The notes: generated by a model from the letters alone, not told the origin. A DNA stretch of 64,000 bases from Phoronis australis (GCA_002633005.1 NMRA01000707.1:84478-148477), one strand, 5' to 3'. Numbered from the stretch's first letter, positions 46,631-60,113 are shown. A program made the numbers and translations.

Positions 46631-48339
46631 CTGTCAGAACCTCGAGTCAGGTTCCTAGCTCCTCAGCTAAGCATAAAATGGTTCCTGGTGATCAATGCAT
46701 AGGCTCACATGCGTATCCTGCGCACGTCTATAGAGCCAGCTTCATGTATATGTTCTTGTACAACAGAGCATATTTGACCTGTCAGACGTGGTACACTGAC
46801 CATGTACGTTCACTAGTTTTAAACTGGTTACAAAGTTCAATCGCTGAACGAAAGAAGAGACGTCTTAAAATGTAAACACGTGTGAAGAATAATATTTTGA
46901 GCTCATTCACTGCACAGCCTTGTTTTACTTTAGCGAACAGATGTCGTGAAACACTGCTCTAATTTGCCTTCTAAAATATGCGGGAGTCTTGCGATAGCAC
47001 GTGCTACCAACATGTTATGTCTTTCCAAACAAAAACACTCATTTGTTTTACTAATTGCAGTTTCATCCTAGCTGGTAATTATGGTAATCACAATATCTCG
47101 TACGCTTGTTTTTGAACGTAATACCGGATGTCACATCAAATGATACCAAACACGAAACATTATTGAGGCGAAATACCGACACAAGTCATTATCGACATTT
47201 TCTTGTTACTAAAATAAAGCAATCTGGTTGTACTCGTAACTAGAAATTTAAGAATTCAACTAGACATTTAATTTTGTTTATTTCAGAGAAAATGAAGTCC
47301 TATTGAAAGACCAACATTTGGGAGGATTTTTTTTAATAAAATGAATTCTCGTTGAAATTCATTATTTGAAGCTTTTGGCAAAATGAAATGCATTGCAACA
47401 AGGTGCATTTAAGATGATATCATCTTGAGGCAAACAACTTTACAGGAAATACGGGGTTCTGGACAAGTACGAGAACCTGTTTACGCCATAGTTGCAAATT
47501 AAGTTACGAGGGATGTCCGGATGAGCTCAGCAAATTGGTTGCATTTTATTGAGACATTTTGTTTCTTTCCATTTCAATTTTGAATCAAATGAATGCTTAG
47601 CCATTCTTTCCGGTAACGAAAAGATCACTGCATGTAAGCCCTCATGCTCGTTCTGTCTCCCGCTAATGCCTCGTTGGAGTCCCACTTGAGTGATAAAACC
47701 AGGATTCAACTAAAAACGCTTAATTACTGAGTCCCGGCGGATTGAATATTTAGGTTCTTGCTGGATAGTCGTTCCTTAGAAAGATCGTGCAAAAGTGGAC
47801 ACGTAGGCCACCCTTGCCCGTTTAGCAGGCTTTGTAGAAATGTCCATATTTGCTCCAAACGTTTGACGGTCAACGATTGCAACAGGGCATTTTGTTCCAT
47901 AGAGCTGGATGGGCGAATCTTTGTTAATATCTGTCAATGGAACGAAACCGAGTTCAGTGTCCTTTTAAGTGATTACTATTTGACCACAATGGCTTGCAGT
48001 TCCCCATACGTGCACATGTAGCTTGTGGGTCCAAACAGTGTATATGTAGCACCTGGCAGTTGTGCATAACTTACTCTACTTCCAACGAAGCGTAATTGGC
48101 TTCAAAGTTGGCATTCCAGAGGCAGTGTACGTACACCTTGCTTGCTAGTGACGAAACCAATGGAAAATAGATCTACAGTACCTGCCTTAATGGCTGTAAC
48201 ATCAGTGATATTTCCAGCTCTGAATATATGTTATACTACTAATGTTATATTTTTTTCAAATATAGTGAAGAAACAAGGGAATATTACTATTTTAAACATT
48301 TCCACTAAATGAAGCAATGCTAGTACAGTAACATAAAAA
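46631..48339. other. gene-poor stretch
   Basis: Nothing recognised. Short open frames at 46495-46875 and 47758-48021 lack motifs. Confidence 0.35.
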
Positions 48340-49500
48340 GGCTGTAGGGGGCGCATAGCAAGTCAGTAATGCTCTCAACACACACCTGCCAAGACCGGGC
48401 AAAGAGGTAGTCATATACGTCCAAACGCCGTCATCTGTTGACACCTACACAGATATGCAGTTTCCAAATTTTCCCAAAGGTCCTGCAGGGGGAAATACCG
48501 GTAGGTGTGAAAAAGGCAAACTGCCACAAGGGGGCTCCACAGTAGTCAATCGTAAACCGTGCTATTCCGAGTAGGAACACATTTAGGCCTACCGATTTTC
48601 TTAACGATTCTTAGAGTGGTTTGGCCGATAGCGAGGTGGACGCGAAAACATAATTAAACGCTGCTAATTGGAGGCCTGCACAATGTAAAATCGATGTGAA
48701 AACGAAAAGATGTCATGGCCTCATTAATAGAAACTATTTGCAAAATTTCAAAAAATCCTTCAAGGAACTAAGATGTGGACGCCAAAAATGATAAAACCTG
48801 CCATTAGGTGGCGTGTACTTCGTCAAATCCATCTGAAATCGGAAACAGTTTATCACCTTTTAATATAAATCTCAACATTTTCATAAGATTCCGTCTAGGA
48901 ACTCCAAAGATACAAAGGGAAACGGAAAATATGTCATTAGGAGGCACAGAAATAGTTCGGGCCGTCCAAAAGTCGTCGTAACCTTTTGTCACTTCAATAT
49001 TATTACACTTCCCAAATCTAACAAAGACCCTGAAGAGGGTTTAGTAGACACAGCCATCATGGAGGCAAAAAAAAAACAAAATCGACATCAGAAGGAGCCA
49101 CTGCAGCGGAGCCTTCCGATATCATCGTCAGCCGTTCTTTTCCCACTTGGAACACATATGTCAGTTTTCATAATCACAGTGGTTTGGCCTGTAGAGGGGC
49201 AGACGGTAAGAACAGTAAAATGGCCACTAGGTGGTGCAAAGTACGTCAAATCCATTCGAAAACGCGAAAGTAGCGTTTTTTCCCGATAGATACCTACATG
49301 TATTTGCCAAATTTCACGAAAAGGAACACCTATGATAGGCGTACACTGGAAAACGTAAATAAACTAAAGTGGCCACAAAGGGACACGCCGGTAGCCGGAT
49401 CACGGTCCGAAAAATCGCTCATTCCGTCCAATCCACGATAGAAACATTTCTGAAAAATTGCTTTGGAGACACAGCAGCGGACGCCGGACGGACGGGTAGA
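48340..49500 (+). repeat. second CTCF-like repeat array, opposite orientation
   Basis: Seven or eight motif-bearing monomers spaced about 130-175 bp: tgtagggggcgcatag (48345), ctgccacaagggggctcc (48521), cctgccattaggtggcgtg (48797), gtcattaggaggcac (48933), tggccactaggtggtgcaaa (49221) and tggccacaaagggacac (49373). Between them lie reverse complements of the words in the 30-33 kb array (for example cgtcaaatccatctgaaa, cctttgtatctt in complement). More diverged than the first array. Confidence 0.7.
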
Positions 49501-50189
49501 CTGACAGAGAGAGATGACGGCAAAATGCTCCACATTATTTAGCTATATGAGGGCGCTATCGTTTAAATCGGCTTACATATCACGTATCTCGATATAATAA
49601 CCCACAGTTATATGTATCATCACTTACGTTATATAACATATAATGTAATTAACAACAAATTTCAATAAATCACAACAACTAAGCTGTCATTTTCAGTAAT
49701 TGATTGTTAACGGACAAGGATTGAACTTATGGCGCTGAACTGATCTCGTGAGGTTGTTTCATTGGCTGCCGCACAATTCCACGGTCTCGTCGCTTAAATT
49801 GATTGAATGGTAGCACAGAGAATTTAGAGGCAGACCCTACTTTATATCCGACTGATGTCTTTGCAATTGGCTAAATTATCGATTTAATTTTCTGTGTATT
49901 GTTAAGTGACATTTTGGGCCATGTTAAATAAGCTAAAGTCATAAAGTGAAGCTGAACAGTTCATGCTTGACGTCAGTGACGGTGCAGTCTCGTCTACTGC
50001 CCAGTCTCACATGTACATGTAGGTTCCATGCTTGGTTAGCGCGACCACCTACGACCAAGGATTAGTAAGCGTACAACCAGGGATGTTTGTAGAATTACCA
50101 ATGTGCGAATTCTACCCTTTGACAGTGTTCACATTTCGGTATCATAGATCTCAGCTCATGGCCTTGATCGCAAATCATATTTGGTAGAC

Positions 50190-50265
50190 AGGGGCGGATC
50201 CAGGATTTTGAGTTGGGGTAGGGGGGGGTGAGGGCAGGGAAGACATTTGCACCCCCGAGCTGCCA
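50190..50265 (+). repeat. dispersed repeat word, copy 1
   Basis: ggatccaggattttgagttggg followed by a g-run; a related piece, cagaattttgagttgggggt, is at 51811-51830, and a complementary piece at about 50318-50336. Looks like a decayed dispersed repeat. Confidence 0.4.
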
Positions 50266-50268
50266 AGC

Positions 50269-50652
50269 TCAAACAGTACATTCTGTTCCTCGAGCAATTC
50301 TTTGGGAAATTACCTTTGACACCCCGAACTCAAAATCTATAATTGAGGGTAGGCACATGTAAGCTTGATCTCCAACTGATTCCAAACTGACCCGGATGCT
50401 TTCCACAAACAGCCAATTCGATAGCAAACGGTGGTAAGCAATCCCACTATGGCAAAATTCAGCTCCCTCTCCGTCTGCAGTGAATGGGACGAGGCCTGAT
50501 TTAACGTGTTTCAGAAGATCTGTTATCGACTTATTAGATTTAGCTAATGTTTCAACTGCTTGCTGGTTTGGGTATTCCATTAAAGTCCCACTAACCAGAT
50601 TAACATAAAGATTTCGGTGAACACTGACTGCTTCATCTTCCTCGGCAGCCAT
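50269..50652 (-). CDS. unassigned 127-codon reading frame
   Basis: The minus strand has ATG in a good context (aaaATGGCT) and opens MAAEEDEAVSVHRNLYVNLV, through YPNQQAVETLAKSNKSITDL and FCHSGIAYHRLLSNWLFVES, to RGTECTV and a stop. Composition is protein-like up to about residue 95. The last part overlaps a dispersed repeat word (near 50318-50336), so the true exon may end earlier at a splice site. I do not recognise the protein. Options are the first exon of a minus-strand gene or a processed copy. Confidence 0.45.
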   Translation of the reverse strand: MAAEEDEAVSVHRNLYVNLVSGTLMEYPNQQAVETLAKSNKSITDLLKHVKSGLVPFTADGEGAEFCHSGIAYHRLLSNWLFVESIRVSLESVGDQAYMCLPSIIDFEFGVSKVISQRIARGTECTV

Positions 50653-50699
50653 TTTTCATTTGGTGACATCAGTGGTACTTGAACTGCAGGACTTCTTAG

Positions 50700-53600
50700 G
50701 AAAATGATAATTCACAGGAAAACCAAATATTTTAATTTTATTACATTCTATGTACTATGAAATGAACAAATTTTTTGAAAAACAATTTTGAGCACTTTAG
50801 ATATCAAGACTGAGGATTTTAACTGATAAGTTGTGCCTGCTGCAAGTGTTCCCTTTGTCTGAGGTGCCTGTAAACATTGGCTCATTGCTGTATGTAGACA
50901 TAAAGTACCGTCGGTAGCTTTGGAGACATATGTCGATCATAAAACTATCTATTTTACTAAGACCGTCAAACTTACAAATAAGTTTCAGAGTCTAAAATTA
51001 GGCTTCAGCTGAGATTCGCACGCTCAAATTGGGTAAGTTTTCTGTGTTTTTGCTTCTTTGACCCCGTTATCCTCATAAATTTTAGCAATTCCAATTTCTA
51101 TTTCTTATTATTACTGTGACCATGGATGACTTAATCTCAAACACAAACTATTTCACTGTCCAACAGCTTCTATATTTTTACAATACCACAAAAATGAGAT
51201 TTGGTGTTAAAATTTGACTGTTGTGACGGACTTTAAAGCAACTTGTCAGAGTAGGAAGTGTTGAAACTACATTTTAGTAATATAAAATATGAAAGTAAAC
51301 TGCAGCGCATAGTATGATCAAAAATCCGTGACATAGGGTATATCACCCATTTATGGCTTTTCTCTGGTCTGAATATTGCTCTGGAAACTGTCTTATTTTC
51401 TCTTCGGAATGTGTGAATGGATGAGCTTATGAAAACTTGCGTTTATTGCACTGTAATCATGATATGAATAAAATAATGAAAAGAAAATTATAAGAGATTG
51501 CGGTTCTATTATGGGTGTGCGGTCTGTATTCGTCTTTTATCCGTTTAATTCATAAAGCGTACTTAGTCGGCACGCATCTGTTTGCAAATTTTATAATGAA
51601 CATGTCACGGTTTGCTCCGTGGATGGGCGGACACAGGTTATCGCTGACCGGTGTTTAGTAGCTTTCGGTGCGACGATAGACTGAAGACTGGTTCGAGTTG
51701 ATCACTTTATTACTTTCGGCCTCACGTACTCAAGTCTACTCAGAAAAAACGTACTACGACGTAATATCTGATCTATGCTCCAGCTAGTGCTGCAAAACTT
51801 TGACCAGGGGGCCATCCAGAATTTTGAGTTGGGGGTCGGGGCACAGTATCAGCCAGTATTTTGCACGTCAGACATTTACACCCCGACGTTCCAAATTCAA
51901 TCAGAGAATTGTAGGGGGCATGGCCCTCTTGGCCCTTTTCTAAATCCGCTACTGGTAAATCGTTGCAGGTATTCTGCTGCGGAATCCCTACGAGCTAAGT
52001 AACTGACGTCATTACTGGGATTTCAAAATTGGACGCCGTATTGGCCTAGTCACTGGAAATCGTTTGTTTATGTTAAATACATTTAATGCATTTATTTTCA
52101 TTTGAGTGCAAAGTAGCCCGTTTCGATCAACTGCGTATCGCTTAACAACTGGCTCGCACTTGACAATTTGCATGAAAAATCAGGTGGTTTTTTTCACTCT
52201 GAAAAAAATCATGAATCACCATGTGACAAACGTAAACTCTAGAAAACTAGCCAAGGTCATGTGAACAATAAAAAATGCAAATAATAAATGGAAAACAAAA
52301 CGTGTTAAAAATTAATTTTCCTAAGTGCATTCCGTGATACCTAGCCGTGTTATTGTCTACTTAAGATTTTTTGCCGGCCATCAATAACAATAGACTCATC
52401 TTGTTTCTAGTGTATAGCCGGAGACGACGAGAGCCTATTAAATTCACTGACGATAATAAATGGCTAGTTCAAAAAACCGATAGAGTTCACATCTGCTTTA
52501 GCTTGTTTATTACTTCACCTTTGATAAAAAATTAATCAAAGTAACGGTGTTGATATACCACGAACCCAGTTTAACAAAATCAGGGCATGTAATTACTTGC
52601 TTTGAACTTTCTTTTTAGAACCTGTGGAATTGAAAAGAATAAATTTTAATGAAAGATATTGTTACGCCGTACCTGTGCAGCTCTCGCATTACACACAACA
52701 CAAGTCGGGGCTGAACTCGAAAGATATGCCAGTGTAGGGGGTCAAAGGGGGGCAACGTGACTAAAGTGTTATCAAAATAAAATGTGTTGAACAATTCTGA
52801 TTTAAAAATGAACGTATGAACGTGCCATGGAAGTGTCTTAGCGCACTGACCTTACCGAACACTACGTCCACACTCAATATTTAATATCCTACGAAACAAA
52901 GGATGTAAACAATATCTCCAGTCCCGGGACCCAATTCTAGGCTGGGCCACACCTCCAGTCCGCATCTGGAGTTCATATGCAAGCCATAAGAGTCTGCGGG
53001 TTCTCGGGAGCTGGAATGATCGTCCTGCGTGGGCGTTTAGGTTAGAGATGCGGGTCGACTCGGAGAAATTTGTACCGCTGGTTCGGTGTCTCTTGTCCCG
53101 GGACTGTAGGCATAGTCGTTTAAAGGGCCACAGCTGGAATGTTAGTGAAAGAGGAACACATGGCGATGTTACCAGATTAAGCGTACATTGCAACCTAGCT
53201 TTAGCACTTGAACACACGTTTAATTGGTTTTCAAGAGTGGATAAGGTACTAACCTGAGCCACTGTTGTTTTGCCTCATGAGACGCCTTTGTTTAGAAGTT
53301 CAATGAAATATGCGCAACCTGAGCTTCGTCGTCATAGAGGGAAGAGGATTTGTGACTCGTTCGAGTGTTTTTTGGTGATAACTAGGCAGTCCCAGGCCAC
53401 AAACTTAATCCGGTACCAAATCCTAACCCCTCCTAGCGAATGGTTGACACACTTCGTCAGTAATTATATAAAGATGGACATCATCAGCTCCTTCGAATCA
53501 GGCTGTTCACAAGTATTTTGGAATGTTGGACTTCTTGGCGCGAAAAACTTAATTACTACCCGTCTGTATAACAGTTGTTATCTGACCATATTTTTATTGC

Positions 53601-54012
53601 AGAAACCCCAAGAGCTCTGAATCGACGTAGATCATTAATTGCAGGTGGCACTGCGAGTTGTCCACCAAGTCCCCTATCGCCATCTAGCGAGAAAACATAT
53701 TTCTTTGCCAGTCCGCTGCATCGGAAATGTATTTGTATTGAGTGACAAGTGAGTTAATAATTTAGTTTCGTTAAACGTTTCAGGAGGAACTGTCGCTCTT
53801 TGAGATTATTTTGTTCACTGAGGTGTTTTAGAACAGGATACTGATTGTCAGCAACAGCAAGAGTGGAAAAGAAATTGTTTGAACGCAAAAAGTTTTCACG
53901 ATTAATAATTCAACGATATTCACTTGCGCTCTTTGTATCGTTGACGGTCGTTGGCACCGCAACAAAAAAGGAAAAAAGACGACCAAGAGACATAACAAAA
54001 ATTATCAACAAA
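50700..54012. other. gene-poor stretch
   Basis: No exon recognised. The open frame at 52852-53262 (minus) and those at 53048-53620 (plus) have no motif or leader. Confidence 0.35.
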
Positions 54013-54183
54013 ATGAGGTTTTTGAGTGAACTTACTCTAATTTTGCTATTAACTTGGATCCCGTTTTGTACTTTTCATAAAGTCATTTGCAAAACACCTG
54101 GGAAGTTTGCTGTAATTCCCGATAAACGTGGCTTAGGAAATGATGTTCTTGAACAAGTCGGACATGTTGCTCTATTCGGATAG
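54013..54183 (+). CDS. candidate amidated neuropeptide precursor, 56 aa
   Basis: ATG at 54013 opens a hydrophobic leader, MRFLSELTLILLLTWIPF, probably cleaved near CTFHKVIC. A short spacer ending PD is followed by the dibasic site KR, then GLGNDVLEQVGHVALF and a final G before TAG. Leader, dibasic site and a C-terminal glycine as amide donor in the right order are the layout of a simple neuropeptide precursor; the product would be a 16-residue peptide ending Phe-amide. It may also be part of a longer, spliced gene. No known peptide family is recognised, and short frames of this kind can arise by chance. Confidence 0.4.
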   Translation: MRFLSELTLILLLTWIPFCTFHKVICKTPGKFAVIPDKRGLGNDVLEQVGHVALFG

Positions 54184-56960
54184 GAATATTGCATGGTGCC
54201 CAAGCGGCGCATTGTACTTCCACGATTAGAGAGCGTTTAGCGAGCAGACATGCATATGTAGCCGTACCCAAATTTCTCCTAAGAAAACTTTCGTACTGAC
54301 GATCAGATTCGAACGAAAGGCGTGTGCTCCAGATTCTTCTACATGTAAATACTCAAATTGATTTTACATCGATGTAACAACGAACTCTTTGACGATCATT
54401 AAGATATTGAAGGTTACATTTAATGTAATCTCATCAGGTTAACTCAAGTGAAACCTTTGTGACATGGAACTTTACTGTTGGTATCAATGAATAAGAATCC
54501 ATGACAACATCGGAAGTGCGCATGTTCAATTTAGATGTACATGTGGTAAAGCTCATCAACGGACTTGCTCCGTCTGCTCTGTCGCAACACGTTTTAAGAA
54601 TAGAAGGTCGCGAGACAGTGTACATGTATATGCTTTACTCATGAAGAGGAGTCTACACGTAAGCAGAAGGTTGGTGTAGTCGGATATGGATAAATTTACA
54701 TGTACAGTACACTCGGCTATAAACCAGACATTCACCACAGAAACCAACTTATTATTTACACAATTTACCGTTGTCAAATTGGTTTCAAGCTGCTCCTTAG
54801 TCAAAGTACATGTGACTTTTTGGGCTACAGTGGAAATAGGTTGCTTTACACCAGGGAGACCGGAGTCTAATCACTGTACTCGAAAACGCACTCAAAATTA
54901 TTTTTCTCGTACCGTGGTTAACTTTTCATGTCCGATGACTCCAACATCAACGCTGTAAGTTCGAGTCAGAACTCGAAATGCTGTGTTTTCACTCGAAATC
55001 TCACGCCTTTACTCAATTTTGTAACTTGCAACTAGAGACCATTAAGTGTGAACACGGAGTAGATAGTTATTGGCAACAAACATCATTCCTTTGATGAAAC
55101 CCGGGTAAAGTTGCCTTAGGTGCTTTTTAAAATGACCCTTTATTGCAACTGTTTGGAGTTTCAGTGTGAAGCTGGGATTTGAGTACCACAACTCTAATTT
55201 CTAGCAACGTTATTAATACCATGCAAGTTTACGCTAGCTTTTCGATTACGTTTGCGATCATAGACTATTTTCAGATGTCTTTCTACCTTATTGGCGCACC
55301 TTAGCAAAGTTTGGCCGCCATAGAAGATATTGGGCATAGGGATATAAATAATGAATAATAAATAAAGCTCACCATTTCTGTTCCAATAAACCAAATCTCG
55401 GTTGCAAACGTATCGCAATTACATGTACATGTACCTGTAGCTTGGCGAAACGCGACCCATTGTTATCATATTGAAAATGGGTGTCACAAAACTTGTCAGT
55501 TTTGGGTTCGTTCGTTCACGAGATTCATTTTTAAAGCTTCGGTTAGCACTGTTTAACAAGTTAAAAACTGAAACCGATTTATTTTCCCTCATAAAATCAG
55601 TTTTGCAATACTCCATTTGGTTGTAGAATTCTATATCCGTTATCAACACAAGTTATAGTCATTTAGGAATTCGCAATTTTAGGGTTGGCCATTACCCATA
55701 CCAAATGACGTCGTACGGATTTCGCAAACTATTGTTTTACTTGCGAGATCCATACGACGGGCGTAAGCTCGTCGCATGCCCATCGCCTATGGGACGCTAA
55801 CATTGTTTTACTTTATTACGTCTTCGTTGGATATAACAACAGGTCCCACGGACATCGTATCTTGAGCGCCCATCAGCCGGTTACCGAAAAATGCTTACCA
55901 CTATCTTTATTATAAGAAAGAAAAACAAAGTGAACAATAGATACATGTACGTCCAAATACCGATACTATTCGAGGAGCTAGTTTGTCGTGGGAACCTAAT
56001 CAAATTCGGAGCATTTTCTTGATATTCTGATGCTTTCGATATTCTTGGTGATAAATAATTAGAATCCTATCACGGCAAAGAATATTACCAGATCGATTTA
56101 ATGAGAGTAAAATGCCTTATTCGATTGTTATTTTTAGCCACTAAACCGGGCAAAATGTTGCTTTAAAGTGCGATTCGTGTTTGAAATGTATTTGACCACA
56201 AAGCAAAGAAAAAAAACATCAATATTCATAGTCGACGTTTTAATTTAATTCCATTATCGTAATTGGGAAAATATCTCTTGAACAACCCGAACGCGACGTC
56301 ATGAAAGGATTGGTTGGACGAGGCCTGAATGTTGAACTGGATTACAAGAGTAAACTCGTAGACAAGCCAAAAAGTTTTGCGTCGCAAGTCTCGTGAGTGC
56401 CTCGCGTTTACGGAATGTAGCCCAGATAAGTTGTGTATCTTGGCCATTTCATTCTTCGCTCGGTGAGGACCAAACCGTCACATACTTCCACGGCAGCGCC
56501 ATATCACTGAATCGACGTCTTTTCGGACATCGTTCCTGATGATAATTTCGTGATTGACGACAAATGCTTCTGGGTTTTAACATTATTTGTCTTCGTCTCA
56601 GTACCACACTTCCAGTACGCACAGACACAATTTTCACGCTGTTTACGCATAGAAATCCTTGAACGTGATTAACAACGATCTAGAAAACAACTAGATATCC
56701 ATCATCGAGTTTTAGTGTCCATGTCACTAAAGTAGTTCTCACACCCATCTCAAAAAAATATTCGGAACCGATTATGTGTTATAGCCAACGATCTTAGTAA
56801 GAATAACAACGACGGCAGTGTCGCAATTGAGACATGTTTTTACCAAAGCAGTTTGTTTTCACTCGCCCTCAGCCCGTTTTGTAAACTGAAGGCGGTATCC
56901 CGCTGTTCTGAGAATGAGCTTGTTATATATTAGGAGGCAGGGCCTTATCACAAGTATATA
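54184..56960. other. gene-poor stretch
   Basis: Nothing firm. An inverted pair, gtcgtacggatttcgcaa and ttgcgagatccatacgac, lies at 55708-55758. Confidence 0.4.
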
Positions 56961-56964
56961 TGTA

Positions 56965-57268
56965 CTTGGCGTGCGTTCAGTTGACGCTAGGACATACGGT
57001 ACGATCTAGCTAAGACCTAGTCAAAGTCACGTGCTCTCATTTAAAATGCAAGGCAATATCTCACGTAATCTCGCGAAGTCTTGCTTTTTAGCGAGGTCCT
57101 AGCTTTACTGAACGGGATGCTTTTCAGTTGGCGCTAGGACCTACGGTAGGACCTAGCTAATACCTAGTCAAAGTCACGTGTTATTATTCAAAATACACGG
57201 CAATATCTCACGTAATCTCGCGAAGTCTTGCTTTTTAGCGAGGTCCCAGCGTTACTGAACAGGAGGCT
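56965..57268 (+). mobile_element. two tandem family M elements
   Basis: Copies at about 56965-57118 and 57120-57268, each starting ttcagttg-cgctagga and ending gcgaggtcc-agc, with tactgaac beyond. Shared core gcaatatctcacgtaatctc and gcgaagtcttgctttttagc. Confidence 0.75.
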
Positions 57269-58524
57269 GGACTTTGCTGTTTGGGAAGTAATTTCACCAA
57301 CCTACTTTGTTCCTGTTTTTGTACAGTTCATGCTCATGTTTGCATTGTATTCTTTTTCGGATTACAATGGAAACAAGACTCAGAGTATTTGTGCTATCTG
57401 CGTTTCCCCCTGTACTTTTATTCACTTTCATTCGTTTTGTAATTTTTCTTCTCTGTAATTGTGTCAGATAAATAAAAGAAAGGCACGTGGTCGTTGTTTG
57501 ACAAGTAAACTACTGGAGCGTTCTCTAGAATCAGCCGTATAAGCGTGAAGTGGATCGATAATGAATGTGGATTTAATTGCTCATGTTTTATTGTTCCGTT
57601 TATAATGAAACTATCTATATGTATCTAAATAACACGGTAGATCATCGTCATGATATCGATTCCGGCCGTGTACGTTCGCAGGGTTCAAGGTGTGCCTAGT
57701 GGCTGAAGCCAGTCAAATTCTTTGCCTTCCTGATTATGAGGTCGGTTGCAAGCACAACCCGTCCGCATACCTCCTCAGCAATCAATCCCTAAACTCGTAT
57801 TACTGCACCCATGCACAGAAGTTGAGTTCCAAGACAAGGTACATGTATCCGAAAGCCCTGATTAGACACTCTGACTGCTGAAAACACGTCCGTGCACAAT
57901 TGGTATTATTTTGAGAACGCTGTGACATTCAGAAGCCAGACCTTCAAAACAAAATCACATTTACTCATATTCCTTGCTATCCATGTTGGATTTGAAGTAT
58001 GGCGAGCTGGCCACGAACTAGTCAGGAAGTGCACCCTAGAGGTGATAAATTTATAGCCTCAATTCAAAAATAACCAATTATACTTGTCAGCTTTAAATTG
58101 GCACAGTGCGTTCCTGTGTCCACATTTTTCCAATGCGACCATCAAGAATGTTCACTGGCTCGTATTACACTTAGAGAAAAGACGCTCATTTCGATGACAG
58201 GCCAACTATTACAAGTGTTTTTTCAATATTGCTCAGTGATTTAAACTTGAGCTGATCGCAAGACATCCTCACGTCAAAATCCGCCAAAAAGAACTGACGC
58301 GAGTAGAAGAGTAAAATGTTGCTGTTACCATAAGAGATCTACCGCTGGTAACTTGTTGAAGAGCTCCACCTGTTATTGACGAATTAATAGCCTCAAACCC
58401 AGAGATACCTAATCTATTAAACGATCGACACGTTTTCCAGTTTGAGATTGACAGTTTCCAGTGTTCAGGACTGAATTGTGAATAGGTTTTTTTTCTTTTT
58501 CCTTATTTCTTACGGCTATTCAGG

Positions 58525-58627
58525 ACATGAACCACACTCAAAACAGCATTTTAGCGCAGGAGGTTCACAGCAATGGACATCTCCTCAGGCACCTTTCGAA
58601 CGATGAGTTCTTTTTCCATCAAAAAGG
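58525..58627 (+). other. possible coding exon
   Basis: A long pyrimidine tract ending ttcag at 58522 precedes an open stretch reading MNHTQNSILAQEVHSNGHLL, RHLSNDEFFFHQK, then either a weak donor (gttaat) or a stop. About 80 bases on, a basic frame (KSTKRKLRKRTRRAK, 58745-58795) follows. No family recognised and the two are not clearly in phase. Confidence 0.2.
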
Positions 58628-59334
58628 TTAATACTCAAACCACGGGGTGTTTTTGAGAGATAAACCATTGTTGTTTCTGAGAGAAACAACATCCATTTCG
58701 CTACAGGACAGTTCACGAGGGTCCTGCCATACCGAAGTCAGTAAAGACAAAATCGACCAAACGCAAACTCCGTAAGCGTACACGACGAGCTAAGGTGGTT
58801 GTAAATCTACCAGGAGCACGAGAGCAAGCTACCGCGGGCACTAGAGTGGATTTTAATTGCACTTATTATCACGCGGTTCAGGGCATTAGGACATGTCGTG
58901 CATGACCAAGGTTGACTTGAAATAACTATCTGCGTTTACACACACAGCAAGAAACCGGCCAACGGAACTGGGGTAAGATAAGAATTAGTCACGTCGCACA
59001 TCCATCGAACACTACGGGTAACTCGATAGAATTCTGCCCCCGATGCGTTTGTACGTATTAACACCATTTTACATGTACATATCTACAACAAAGATCCGTT
59101 TTATCTCACGTATCGAAAGACCCCCGCCGTGAGATCTCGCGATATGTCACAAGTACTTAATCACAGCAGCAGAAACGGTGGTATTAACGTTTCCACAGCA
59201 ATCTCAGTCATTTAACGAGTCACGTGTTACCAATCGGATGCGTTACTTGCGTGGATAGCTTTTAGTGCAATGGCTGAAATGGAAAGAGTGTGCAAGAATA
59301 CGACAGAAACAATTTCCGCTGGGCAATGGTCCAG

Positions 59335-59465
59335 GCGTGCTTTCAGTAACACTAGGACCTACGCTAGGACCTAGCAAAATCTTGCAAAGTTAAGTGATCT
59401 CATTTAAAATACACGGCAATATCTCACGCAATCTCGCCAAGTCCTACCGTTACTGAACGGGAGGC
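59335..59465 (+). mobile_element. family M element
   Basis: tcagtaacactaggacctac, then cacggcaatatctcacgcaa, ending gttactgaacgggaggc. A short copy lacking most of the gcttgcttttta segment. Confidence 0.65.
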
Positions 59466-60080
59466 AGGTTTATAACTAAATGCCGTTGTCACGATTGCAG
59501 TAAACCGTGGGGAGTATGTTTCCGTATCATGGGGTGGGTTGGAAGTGTCACAAACACTAACATCCACACACCAACGCAAAACACCCGGATAAAAGGGAAG
59601 TGGATACCCTAGACCTGCAACATCATCAAGTCACCTTTCGCCACTTTAAAACCTCGACCATCGTCGATTTCGCCGTTCACCCACCAGAGACACTACGGGA
59701 CCTAAGTCCAAATACCACACCAACACAGTATCGCCAGTTAAAAGTCAAGATAGTTTGACAACAAAGTAAAGGACAGGGTACATCCGAGCTATTCTGCGGT
59801 ATTTTTGACGGGCAATGCAGCTGAAAAATTTTCAATATTCCAACCATTCGAAAAGTGAACATGGCAATAAGAGACCCACTTGAAGGGAGCCTCCATGAAA
59901 ACCCCGCCTTTAGAGTTGCATGTATGTTTCAGAAGCACCAACCATTTGTGGGGCTTGATTCTTTTAACCTGAACATTCCACAGGTTTTCGTGGACAGATG
60001 GATTTTTAAACAGTTTAGCTTTATAAAGAAGAAAAGAATATGCCATTTAAAGAAGTACAATCAATGAACGAATGACGTAA

Positions 60081-60082
<2 letters not shown>

Positions 60083-60113
<31 letters not shown>
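60083..60113 (+). repeat. TTTA microsatellite
   Basis: About seven to eight uninterrupted ttta/atttatt units. Confidence 0.95.

Noticed and set aside
52852-53262. 136-codon minus-strand frame
   Set aside because: No motif, no leader, atypical composition; probably chance.
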